The notes below the pieces were generated by a model. That model did not search any database and was not told the origin of the DNA. It saw only the letters and a program-made list of their open reading frames with translations. This document shows positions 1-7,699 of a stretch of DNA of 64,000 bases, piece after piece (the stretch's first letter is position 1; the number at the start of each line of letters is the position of its first letter). The position numbers and the translations under genes are program-made. Location of the stretch: assembly GCF_001269365.1 (NCBI RefSeq), contig NZ_CXOM01000002.1:256001-320000 (forward strand). The letters are read 5' to 3'. Source of the stretch: Limnohabitans sp. Rim11. Lineage in GTDB: Bacteria; Pseudomonadota; Gammaproteobacteria; Burkholderiales; Burkholderiaceae_C.

Positions 1-132
1 GATTGGGGTTGTGTAAAGTGAGATCATTGTCGACGAAGCCCCTTTCGGCTTTAAACATTCCGACATTTAACCGCAACACCCCCACCCCTTGTCAAATCCT
101 GCCAAGCGCAGACCCACCGTACCCCCACCCCC

Positions 133-495
133 CTAATTCAGATTAGGAGTCCCCCATTCTGGGCTACATACTGTTCTGCTCAAACGATCCCAAAACACCC
201 CCACCACAGCCATCACAGTAGCCCTGTCTTCTTCACCGAGCGACATGAAATCGGCAACAAATGAGTCCTCCAGTACACCGCCATACCGAAGCCACCGTGG
301 GTCTACCTTGAGCCAATTAGCCAAGGCTTGCATGTTCCGTTCTTTGGGGATGTTCACGCCTGAAAGCCACAGCCTAGCTGCGTGAGGCGTAACGTGGATT
401 TGACGGGCTATGTAGGTAGCCGAGATGGGGTGACCACTGGCTTTGAGTTCCTCTACCAAACGGGCGGAGAAGGCTTGGGCTTCTAGGTTAGCCAA
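133..495 (-). CDS. XRE-type helix-turn-helix protein, 120 aa
   Basis: Small cytoplasmic protein with a Cro/CI-like helix-turn-helix at about residues 22-70 (the stretch ATYIARQIHVTPHAARLWLSG followed by an NWLKVDPRWLRYG segment that is typical of XRE regulators). It is probably a DNA-binding repressor; the target is unknown. The first codon is TTG at 495-493, because an in-frame stop lies three codons upstream and no ATG precedes the domain. It overlaps the 3' end of the upstream 62-residue gene by 13 bases, so the two are probably co-transcribed and coupled. It is the last gene of the minus-strand run that follows the surface-layer gene, and could regulate that run, but nothing in the sequence proves this. 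The fold call is firm; the role is not. Confidence 0.75.
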   Translation of the reverse strand: MANLEAQAFSARLVEELKASGHPISATYIARQIHVTPHAARLWLSGVNIPKERNMQALANWLKVDPRWLRYGGVLEDSFVADFMSLGEEDRATVMAVVGVFWDRLSRTVCSPEWGTPNLN

Positions 496-671
496 AGCAC
501 ATTAGAGCCAGCCATCTCTTCTTTGGCGATGCCAACCACTTGAATGACTGGCGAATCAGATCCCACGTGCATGTAAGCACCCTCATCCATTGGAATCCAG
601 CCAATGGACTCTGCTTGGATTTGGGCCAGTTCTAGCCAGAAGTCTGCCTCGATGTCTTGGTGCTTGTTCAT
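483..671 (-). CDS. Small hypothetical protein, 62 aa
   Basis: Short protein that I do not recognise. It has no membrane segment, no signal peptide and no cysteine. The composition is acidic at the N terminus (MNKHQDIEADFW) and it looks like a small soluble globular protein. It starts with ATG at 671, 20 bases after the methyltransferase stop, and overlaps the helix-turn-helix gene downstream by 13 bases, which argues that it is a real member of the run and not a chance frame. No function is proposed. Confidence 0.55.
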   Translation of the reverse strand: MNKHQDIEADFWLELAQIQAESIGWIPMDEGAYMHVGSDSPVIQVVGIAKEEMAGSNVLWLT

Positions 672-691
672 AATGAGTTCTGACCAATTGG

Positions 692-2227
692 TTAGACGAT
701 CTGAAGCGCCTTCATGATCGGCATTTGCTTGAGCTTAAATTCCTCAGCCTGGCGTGACAATTCTGCAACATTTTCTTGCTCAGTTGCCAACGTTTGACCT
801 TCTTTGATTATCTTCTGGCCCTGCGCGTTCAATACCTCCCACGCATATCGAGCCCAGTCACTTGGCGACTGTCCACCTTTTTGTGCGCACAGCAAGAACA
901 GTTGCTGAAAGCGGTTGAGCACATGGCCGCCTGCGCTGACGGGGCTGCACAGGTACGCCACTTCGCTGTCTCCCCTTGCTTTGTTCATGAAGGCCGCGTT
1001 CAGTTTGTCAGCCTGTGCCTTCGCTTGTAGTGCTTTGTCTTGAGGCTGCACGGGCACCACGTGGCCTGCACCAACCAGGACCATGACCGCTTGGATCACC
1101 TGTGCAAAGGTGATGCCTTTGGCGCTCACGCTCTGCGCCAACTGAGCAATACTCGTGCATTGATGGTCGCTTAGCTGATCTAGGATGGGGGTATACACGC
1201 CATCGAACAAATCTGCCTCGCCCAAAGCGCCTTGTACCTTAAGCTTGATGTCTGGGCGGTGAGAGACTAGTAGGATTAACTGCTCGTTCAGTAGCTCTTG
1301 CTGGGCCAACTTGCTCATTGAGCGCCGGCCTTTGACCCAATAATCTTTCCTAAACTGCTGGTTCACCATGAAGTCGCGCATAGATTGGCGAAACTCAAGG
1401 TCTGGGATTTCATTCAAGAGCGCTTGCTGCTCGGGCGTGAGGTTGATGGACTCTACGCTGTCAAAGTAATTGGCCGAGCACGCATACTGCAGTTTGGCCT
1501 GACCCATCCACTCGTTCATGGTGGCAAAGTACATGGGATGCCAGTCGCGGTTGAAGTACTCGTGAGCGAGGTAGTGGCGGTTAAGCCCTTTCATCCCTTC
1601 AAGGCGCGATGCAACACTGGTGTTGACCTTGGCAAACAGGGGCTGCGTTGCCATGAGCTTTTCTGCAAAAGCCAAGGCCTCGTCTACGCGGCTGGTGATG
1701 CCCTTGCCCTTGGTGCCCAGCACTTGTGCGTGCTCCGTCATGAGGTGGCGCATGGGCGCAAAGGCGGCCCACCCTGGCAGCGTGTTGTAGCTGATGTAGA
1801 CCACGCCGCCCACTTTGAGCTTTCTTCTCATGAAGTCAACGATTACGGCCCTGTTGGCATCCGAGATCCAGCTCCAAATGCCGTGCAGGCAGATGAAATC
1901 AAAGTCTGGCAAGTCTGCTCGCGCAGCAAACTCATCAAACGCTTGGTCAAACAACCTAGCGCCTGCGCCGCTGGTGCGTGCTAAATCTTGTGCAAAGGAT
2001 GCTTGCGCGGGGTTAAAGTCCGTGCCGCTCCACTGAGTGATGGAGGCTGCTGCATGAATGTTGGCAGACACGCCTTGGCCAAAACCTAGCTCGCAGGCCG
2101 TGCCAACTTCTGGAAAGGCAATGCCAGCGTTTAAAAACGCCAGCTTAATGCGCATTGGGTTGAGCTCGCCGTAGTAGCCGTGGGTGTAGCCGATCTCTGC
2201 TACGTAGCCTTCTGTCCAATCGCTCAT
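692..2227 (-). CDS. SAM-dependent methyltransferase with methyltransferase-regulatory domain
   Basis: About 511 residues. The N-terminal 190 residues form a class I Rossmann methyltransferase: the SAM-binding motif I reads ACELGFGQGVS, followed by GTDFNP and a motif near FDFICLHGIWSWI. The middle and C terminus match the methyltransferase regulatory domain arrangement (PF10119-like), with winged-helix character around residues 280-420. The best-known proteins with this architecture are the rickettsial lysine methyltransferases that modify the surface protein OmpB. Here the gene lies two genes downstream of a surface-layer-like protein, so a surface-protein methyltransferase is a reasonable inference, not a demonstrated one. 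I chose ATG at 2227, which has a GAGG ribosome site seven bases upstream, over an in-frame TTG at 2233. It follows the DUF6447-like gene by about 15 bases and is likely in the same transcript. Confidence 0.8.
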   Translation of the reverse strand: MSDWTEGYVAEIGYTHGYYGELNPMRIKLAFLNAGIAFPEVGTACELGFGQGVSANIHAAASITQWSGTDFNPAQASFAQDLARTSGAGARLFDQAFDEFAARADLPDFDFICLHGIWSWISDANRAVIVDFMRRKLKVGGVVYISYNTLPGWAAFAPMRHLMTEHAQVLGTKGKGITSRVDEALAFAEKLMATQPLFAKVNTSVASRLEGMKGLNRHYLAHEYFNRDWHPMYFATMNEWMGQAKLQYACSANYFDSVESINLTPEQQALLNEIPDLEFRQSMRDFMVNQQFRKDYWVKGRRSMSKLAQQELLNEQLILLVSHRPDIKLKVQGALGEADLFDGVYTPILDQLSDHQCTSIAQLAQSVSAKGITFAQVIQAVMVLVGAGHVVPVQPQDKALQAKAQADKLNAAFMNKARGDSEVAYLCSPVSAGGHVLNRFQQLFLLCAQKGGQSPSDWARYAWEVLNAQGQKIIKEGQTLATEQENVAELSRQAEEFKLKQMPIMKALQIV

Positions 2228-2242
2228 ATACAACCTCTATGT

Positions 2243-2455
2243 TCACAGCTTGATGGTGTCGCTGCCGCCAATGACAGGAAGGGCCTCACTCAGTGCTTTG
2301 GCATAAGCGATGCGCGCTGTTTGATACACAGCCGCTTGGGCTTGGAGTTTAGCAAGTTCTTGATCGCAGAACTGCAGTGCGCTTAGCTGCGACTTGGCCT
2401 CTACAGACAACGAATCGAGCTCGTAGTCCTTGTTATCGATTTTGACGATGGACAT
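2243..2455 (-). CDS. DUF6447-like small protein, 70 aa
   Basis: Soluble 70-residue protein that begins with a short beta-like segment (IVKIDNKDYELDSL) followed by a long amphipathic helix with regular Gln, Ala and Leu spacing, predicted to form a coiled coil. This resembles the DUF6447 family from memory; family assignment is moderate. The family has no known function. The start at 2455 has an AGGA ribosome site (aaaaggaaatct before ATG). It lies immediately downstream of the terminator of the surface-layer gene and 15 bases before the methyltransferase, so it either has its own promoter or receives read-through. A helper role in surface-protein modification or export is only a guess from position. 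Confidence 0.65.
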   Translation of the reverse strand: MSIVKIDNKDYELDSLSVEAKSQLSALQFCDQELAKLQAQAAVYQTARIAYAKALSEALPVIGGSDTIKL

Positions 2456-2474
2456 AGATTTCCTTTTACATGTT

Positions 2475-2508
2475 AAAAAACCCCACCCCCTTTTGAGGGA
2501 TGGGGTTT
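2475..2508 (-). terminator. Rho-independent terminator of the surface-layer gene
   Basis: On the minus strand an interrupted GC-rich stem (aaaccccatccc pairing with gggggtggggtt, one bulged base, loop tcaaaa) is followed directly by six T residues. It sits 48 bases after the surface-layer stop codon and before the DUF6447-like gene, so most transcription of the highly expressed surface gene should end here. Confidence 0.85.
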
Positions 2509-2555
2509 GGAGGGTTTTAAACAGGCTAGTTTTGCAGTCAGCCTTGGTTTAAAAA

Positions 2556-5500
2556 TTAACCCAGAGTCAAGATACCAACTGATACTGTAGATGCGGTTCC
2601 AGCTACAAAACCGACCAAGATCACGGTTTCAGCAGTTACACCACCAGCGGCATCAGAATCATAAGTCATTGCAGTATCTAAACCAGCAGCTCCGTATGTG
2701 AATACGCCGTTTGCAGCGTCATAAGTACCACGAGCAAAAAGGATGCTATCTGCTACACCTGCAGCTAAGTTTGTAGCTGCTGATGTAATCAAACCTGTAT
2801 GCATATTGGTATTACCCAAATCAAAGGTTAATCCTGTAGACGCTCCGTAAATAACATCGAATGCAGCAGTCAGTTGAGATGGCTGATTCGTTGTAGATGT
2901 ATTACTGCCTGAAGCACCTGAGGCCTGCACAATAGTGGATGTGTTACCTGAAACAGTAATACGGTCAGCACCTGCGCCACCAGTAATTGTGTCTGCACCA
3001 CCGCCACCAACGATTACGTCTGCAGCACTACCACCAGTGATCACATCAACCCCAGTACCACCTGTAACGTTTTGGATACCAGCACTTCCAGCATGTGTGT
3101 AGCTGTTTGCACCGTTACCCAAAGTTACTGTATTGGCCTTACCGTTCTGACCAATGATCACGTCTGCACCTTCGCCACCTGTATAAGTTACACCAGCTGT
3201 TGCAGCTGCTGTGAATGTAACAGTGTTGGCGGCAGTTGCAGAACCAGTGATCGTAGCAGCGGCGGCTAAGTTGCCTGTACCAGCTGTCCAGGTGAAGGCA
3301 CCAGTCAAAGCATTAGCATTAACACTTGTGACAGTGGTGTTTGCAGAAGTCAAAGTGAAACCAGAGTTACCAGTAATAGTCAAAGTTTTGAGCGTGTTAG
3401 CTGACAAAGTCAAGGTATCAGTTTGAACTGTCGCGTCGGTGTCTGTAACAGTCAAGTTGATTGCTTCAATACCGTTTGCAGTCAAAGTGCCGCCTGTTAA
3501 AGCTGCAGCTGAAGTCAATGTGACATCTAAGGAATCACTGGAACCTGCGGAATTAGCCAATGAGTAAGTTGTACCAAATCCTGGTGAAGCAGTCATTGTC
3601 AGGTTTTGACCTGCAACAGCACCCGAGTAGGTAACTGCATCAGCTATAGCTCCTTGCGACAGATTAGAAATTGAATTCCCTGCAGCTGACAGCAAGCTCA
3701 GATCAAAAGTTCCTTGACCACCCGTTGTATCCAAAGTTTCAAAGTTTGTGTACAAAGGCGCTGTTGCAGCAGTCAGGATTGTGCCGCCCGTTCCAGTCAA
3801 GACCAAAACGTCAGAAGAACCTGCACCACCACTGATGGCTTTAGTAGCAACGCCTGTCACGGTAACCTTATCGACACCTGAACCACCAGAGTAAGTGGCC
3901 TTAGTATTATCAATAGTAACTGTGTTTGCGCCAGTTGAAGTTGAAGCATTGATTGTTGTCAGTGCAGTTTGACCTGAAACGTTGGAACTCAAACCGCCAC
4001 CAGTCACATTCAATGTTGCCAATTTATTGGTTGTACCAAATGCAGAGATGGTTGTCAGTGCGGAGTTGCTTACTGTCAAGGTTGTTGCAGCAGCACCATT
4101 CAAACTGGCAACTGTCAGTGCAGCAGAACCAGCTAAAGTAACACCAGTTGCAGCAGCTGCAGCTAAAGTAACGCCAGTTGTAACACCCGTGTTGTTGACA
4201 TTCAATGTGGTGACAGTTGCGTCTGTGATGGTGCCGCCTGTCAGACCACTTGTATTGAGGTTCAATACAGCAGTCTTAACAGTACCAGCATCTGTCACCG
4301 TTACGTTTGCAGCAGAATTAGACAAAGTAAGATTTGACAAAGCATTGCTGTTGATGGCCGTTGTGCCATAACCTGACAGAGTCGCTGATGTAATTGTGTT
4401 TGCAACAGTTCCACTTGTATTGTTCAAGTCGTTGATTGTGACTGCACCGTTAATCACACCGTTTACGGCAGTGACACCAGCAACCGCAGCAACCGCATTA
4501 ACCAATGTAACTGCAGTCACACCTTGGGTTGTAACTGCAACATCAGCCGAGGCAGCGCCAGTTCCGCTGTCAGTCAAATCGGCTTTGACACCAGTGGCGC
4601 TTGCAGTAAATGTTACTGCATTAGCTGCAACAGCACTGGTTGAATAGCCAGTAAGTGCTCCATGGTATGTACCCAAAGCCAAGCCTGCGGCGTTTGATGT
4701 GGCTCCATCTGCCAAACTAGCGAAAGCAGTCAAAAGTTGAGCTGCTGTTGTGGCGCCAGTAGACACAAAAGTTAATCCGCCGATAGTGTAGGCTTGTCCA
4801 GCAGTTAATGCTGCCAGCGCACCACCTGTATTTGTCATAGTCGCTACTTCTGCAACACCCGCAACGGCCGCAACACCTGTAACACCTGTAACCGCAGTCA
4901 CTCCTGCAACAGCTGTGACTGGTGCAGTCTGAGTAACAGTGACATTTGATGTTGAAGCACCACCGTTTACAATGATTGCACCACCAGTTGTACTTACTGC
5001 TGCACCAACGCTGGAGATACCAGCCGTAATTGATTTAGCAACATTAACAGTTGTACCACCATTAACTGTCAACACATTACCTGCTACTGCTGTTGTATTT
5101 ACCTCAGAAGCAGTAACAGAAATTGCACCGGTAGTAGCAGTTGTACCTGACTGTGTACCAACTGCCAATGCGGAGCCACCAGTTGTAATACCGCTCAAAC
5201 CAGCTGTAATGCTTGATCCACCAGAGATGGTCACAGCACCGTTAGCCAATGTTGAAGTAGTACCGCTGATAGGACCAGCAGAACCAGTCAAGCTCAGAGC
5301 GCCAACGCCAGTTGCAGTTTGTGAAGATCCACCAACAATCGTGTTTGTGCCTGTTGCAGCAGCTGTTACGGCTGTTGTTGCTCCTGCTGTTACGCTGGAA
5401 TTGCCAACAGAAGAAGATGTTAGGTTTGTAACACCAGACCAGTTGGTTGTTGTTGTATCGGCAGTGATAGTTGAAGCGGAAACTAAGTTCACGTTTTCAA

Positions 5501-6245
5501 CGTTCTTAACTGTGTATGCAACTGGTGTAGTTGTGTTAATTGCCAACAAAGCTGTAATGTTCAGTGTGTCGCCTGTACCAGCGCCACCGTCGATCGAGTC
5601 CAAGCTAGTTAGTGTCATTACGCCAGCAGCGTCATTGCCCGTGAACGTATCGTTGTTTCTGCCGCCAGTGAAAGCGACGCCAGAGTCAATACCAGTAGTG
5701 AGCGTGAAAGTCTGGCCTGTGCCGCCACCGCTCAAGATTGCAGCTTTAGCTGTAACAACTGTTGCAGCGTCGTCTGTCACGCCTGCCAAAGCAGCAGTAG
5801 CGCCAGCAACGTTACCGTTTTGCTCGCCGTAGTACTGAGCAACAGCAACTTTGTTCACGAACAAGTTTTTAGAAACCAAACCAGCGGCGTCTGTACCTGT
5901 GTAGTTAACAACAGCAGAAACCAGCTTGTCGAAGAATGCGCCTTTGGTGGCAGCAGCTTTGTATTCAGCAACCCAGAAAGTCAAGCCTTCTGCATCAGGA
6001 GCGCGACCCAACACATTGGTGTAGAAAGTTGTAACAACTTCTTCAGGTGTAGCGAACAGAGGGTAGTAAGAACGAGCAGGTGTAGTGTCATACATTGACT
6101 GAGCGATCTTGGCGATGGTTTGGCCAGATGTGTTAGCCAAAGAATCAACCCAGAAACCCAGACCTTCCGCATCTGGCGCGCGGCCAAATAACGAAACGTA
6201 CAGTTGTGAAACTTGCGTGCGCATTGCAGTTGTGATGACAGCCAT
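2556..6245 (-). CDS. Surface-layer-like RTX protein with N-terminal DUF4214
   Basis: 1229 residues, almost free of Cys and poor in Lys, dominated by Thr, Ala, Val, Gly and Ser, as in surface-layer proteins of Proteobacteria. Residues about 8-150 hold two DUF4214 units, each with the LFGRAPDAEGLGFW-type signature. The centre is a long beta-rich region with many Thr/Asn/Gly strands. Near residues 1060-1100 there are RTX calcium-binding nonapeptides (GGSAADVIVGGGGADTITGG). The last 110 residues end in a hydrophobic strand-rich tail, as expected for an uncleaved type I secretion signal. There is no N-terminal signal peptide, which fits type I export; no exporter genes are in the window. The start has a strong ribosome site (AGGAG, six bases before ATG). 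The base composition is more AT-rich than in the neighbours, as is common for abundant surface proteins. Confidence 0.88.
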   Translation of the reverse strand: MAVITTAMRTQVSQLYVSLFGRAPDAEGLGFWVDSLANTSGQTIAKIAQSMYDTTPARSYYPLFATPEEVVTTFYTNVLGRAPDAEGLTFWVAEYKAAATKGAFFDKLVSAVVNYTGTDAAGLVSKNLFVNKVAVAQYYGEQNGNVAGATAALAGVTDDAATVVTAKAAILSGGGTGQTFTLTTGIDSGVAFTGGRNNDTFTGNDAAGVMTLTSLDSIDGGAGTGDTLNITALLAINTTTPVAYTVKNVENVNLVSASTITADTTTTNWSGVTNLTSSSVGNSSVTAGATTAVTAAATGTNTIVGGSSQTATGVGALSLTGSAGPISGTTSTLANGAVTISGGSSITAGLSGITTGGSALAVGTQSGTTATTGAISVTASEVNTTAVAGNVLTVNGGTTVNVAKSITAGISSVGAAVSTTGGAIIVNGGASTSNVTVTQTAPVTAVAGVTAVTGVTGVAAVAGVAEVATMTNTGGALAALTAGQAYTIGGLTFVSTGATTAAQLLTAFASLADGATSNAAGLALGTYHGALTGYSTSAVAANAVTFTASATGVKADLTDSGTGAASADVAVTTQGVTAVTLVNAVAAVAGVTAVNGVINGAVTINDLNNTSGTVANTITSATLSGYGTTAINSNALSNLTLSNSAANVTVTDAGTVKTAVLNLNTSGLTGGTITDATVTTLNVNNTGVTTGVTLAAAAATGVTLAGSAALTVASLNGAAATTLTVSNSALTTISAFGTTNKLATLNVTGGGLSSNVSGQTALTTINASTSTGANTVTIDNTKATYSGGSGVDKVTVTGVATKAISGGAGSSDVLVLTGTGGTILTAATAPLYTNFETLDTTGGQGTFDLSLLSAAGNSISNLSQGAIADAVTYSGAVAGQNLTMTASPGFGTTYSLANSAGSSDSLDVTLTSAAALTGGTLTANGIEAINLTVTDTDATVQTDTLTLSANTLKTLTITGNSGFTLTSANTTVTSVNANALTGAFTWTAGTGNLAAAATITGSATAANTVTFTAAATAGVTYTGGEGADVIIGQNGKANTVTLGNGANSYTHAGSAGIQNVTGGTGVDVITGGSAADVIVGGGGADTITGGAGADRITVSGNTSTIVQASGASGSNTSTTNQPSQLTAAFDVIYGASTGLTFDLGNTNMHTGLITSAATNLAAGVADSILFARGTYDAANGVFTYGAAGLDTAMTYDSDAAGGVTAETVILVGFVAGTASTVSVGILTLG

Positions 6246-6318
6246 TGATAGCTCCTACTTTTTAGAAAGAAAATGATTTACACAAAAATACTACTGACTT
6301 TTGTACAGTAATGGCGTG

Positions 6319-6324
6319 ATTCTA
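6319..6324 (-). promoter_or_regulatory. Candidate -10 box of the surface-layer promoter
   Basis: TAGAAT on the minus strand, five of six matches to the sigma-70 -10 consensus. The start point would be near 6312, leaving a leader of about 67 bases. The corresponding -35 position (ACATAA) is poor, which is usual where an activator such as Crp replaces -35 contacts. The prediction rests on spacing to the adjoining Crp-type site. Confidence 0.5.
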
Positions 6325-6344
6325 CCCACAGGAAAGTGGATTTA

Positions 6345-6360
6345 TGTGACGTAGATCACA
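6345..6360 (-). promoter_or_regulatory. Perfect Crp-type operator upstream of the surface-layer gene
   Basis: TGTGA-N6-TCACA with both half-sites exact. Its centre (6352.5) lies about 41 bases upstream of the start point predicted from the TAGAAT box, which is the classic class II Crp activation geometry. A Crp-family gene whose recognition helix keeps the Arg-Glu-x3-Arg contacts lies 5.7 kb away at 12076-12759. The match to the consensus is seen directly; activation is inferred. Confidence 0.7.
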
Positions 6361-6402
6361 TTTTCTCAAGTTTTTTAAAAATGATTTGGTAAAAAACAAC
6401 AT

Positions 6403-7680
6403 TCACCAACCGCGCCAAATGCTTGATTCTAAAGAAAAATTTCTTTGGGAGAAAACAGCGAGGTTACTCCACTGCCTGTTGCTTTGCAAGCCAATTCCCC
6501 AGCGCCAGTCGTTTTGACCATACAAAGGGGCAGACCAATTGACCAAGGCCAGCTTGTTTTGCAGTCTTCTGGGGTTGCCGTTGTCCAGCAAATAGCTGTA
6601 GCCCGCTGTGTCCAATGACTTTTGCACCTCAGCACGCAATTGCAGCCGGTGGCCCTGAAGACCCATCGGGTTTAACCACTCATGTTGCATGCCCAACATC
6701 ACACTGTTTGTGTTTTGCCCAGGTCGCGCCTCAGACGCTGCGCTTTCTCTAGCAGACTGCACATAAACACCCAGCTTTTGATCTGCCCTCTCGCATTGCA
6801 GCATTGGCTTGTAGGCTGACCAATGGCTGTTCAAATGCGTGGCAACGGCGTACTGCCTGTTTTCTAACTGCACTTGGTGTTGCAGTTTGCACATAGGCAA
6901 TGCTTGTTCTTTTTGCCAACGCAAAATGGGGGCCTTGTACGTTAACGCATGGTTCAAAGAAATGGCCTGCATGCCCAGCGTTACAGCGCCCCATGCTGCA
7001 CCTTCTAAAGACACCTGCGGCACCAACTCTAAATTGCCATACTGTGGCAAGCCGTTGTATGAGCGCGCTTGCGCTTGCATCTGAAAAGACACATCCACTT
7101 CAGGCAATGAAACTTTGGCTTGATGCACGGCACCCACGCGCACAAATGACGCACTCATGGGCTTGTTGTTGGGCGCCAACGTCAGCTCTACATTTCTGTC
7201 GGGCAGAGTTAGCGTAATGGTGTTGAAGCGCAGCCCCGCATTCACATTGTTGTCGTAGCCCGCACCCAAGGTAACAGCAGTTTGGTGCCGCACATTTTGT
7301 CGGAACTGGTCAACCCAGTTGGCTGCCAAAGATGGCGTGGGTTTTAAGTGTGCGGCAAGTTGCAATCGCAGTTGTTGCACCGCGATTTGTACACCCTCTG
7401 GCAAGGGTGAAAAGCGCTGCTCTAACACCAACAAAAATTCTTCAGACTGCGCGTATTGACCTTTGCGAAACGCAATCAGGCTAAGGTCCAGCCAAGCACC
7501 GGCCCACTCTGGATATTGTTGAACCACGTCTTGCAATAATTTTTCTGCAACTTCCACTTCGCCTTTTTGTAAAGCAGACAGTGCTTGCACATATATCGCT
7601 GGATTGGAAGCCGAACTCTGAGCCCACAATGCGGCAGGAAATGCCAACAGCGCCACAGCAAGGCCACGAGAGAAATTCAC
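6403..7680 (-). CDS. TPR-containing outer-membrane beta-barrel protein
   Basis: About 425 residues from a GTG at 7680. The N terminus (VNFSRGLAVALLAFPAALWAQ) is a good Sec signal peptide that would be cut after AWA-type residues, which is why this start is preferred over a frame opening at 7758 inside the preceding gene. Residues about 25-110 contain tetratricopeptide-like helices (ALSALQKGEVEVAEKLLQ). The rest alternates polar and hydrophobic residues as in an outer-membrane barrel and ends in an aromatic residue (IWRGW), the usual signal for barrel assembly. The plan resembles surface lipoprotein assembly modifiers (TPR plus barrel). It begins 19 bases after the FecR gene stop, so the two are probably one operon. 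A role in presenting or assembling surface proteins is inferred. Confidence 0.7.
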   Translation of the reverse strand: MNFSRGLAVALLAFPAALWAQSSASNPAIYVQALSALQKGEVEVAEKLLQDVVQQYPEWAGAWLDLSLIAFRKGQYAQSEEFLLVLEQRFSPLPEGVQIAVQQLRLQLAAHLKPTPSLAANWVDQFRQNVRHQTAVTLGAGYDNNVNAGLRFNTITLTLPDRNVELTLAPNNKPMSASFVRVGAVHQAKVSLPEVDVSFQMQAQARSYNGLPQYGNLELVPQVSLEGAAWGAVTLGMQAISLNHALTYKAPILRWQKEQALPMCKLQHQVQLENRQYAVATHLNSHWSAYKPMLQCERADQKLGVYVQSARESAASEARPGQNTNSVMLGMQHEWLNPMGLQGHRLQLRAEVQKSLDTAGYSYLLDNGNPRRLQNKLALVNWSAPLYGQNDWRWGIGLQSNRQWSNLAVFSQRNFSLESSIWRGW

Positions 7681-7699
7681 TTGAAAATTGTTTGGAAGT

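Noticed and set aside
36..55. Possible terminator (AAGCC/GGCTT hairpin) at the left edge
   Set aside because: A five-base stem without a proper T-run on either strand; too weak to call.
4939..5832. 297-codon open frame antisense to the surface-layer gene
   Set aside because: Low-complexity Val/Pro/Ala sequence that mirrors the Thr/Ala/Gly codons of the real gene; no ribosome site and no family resemblance.
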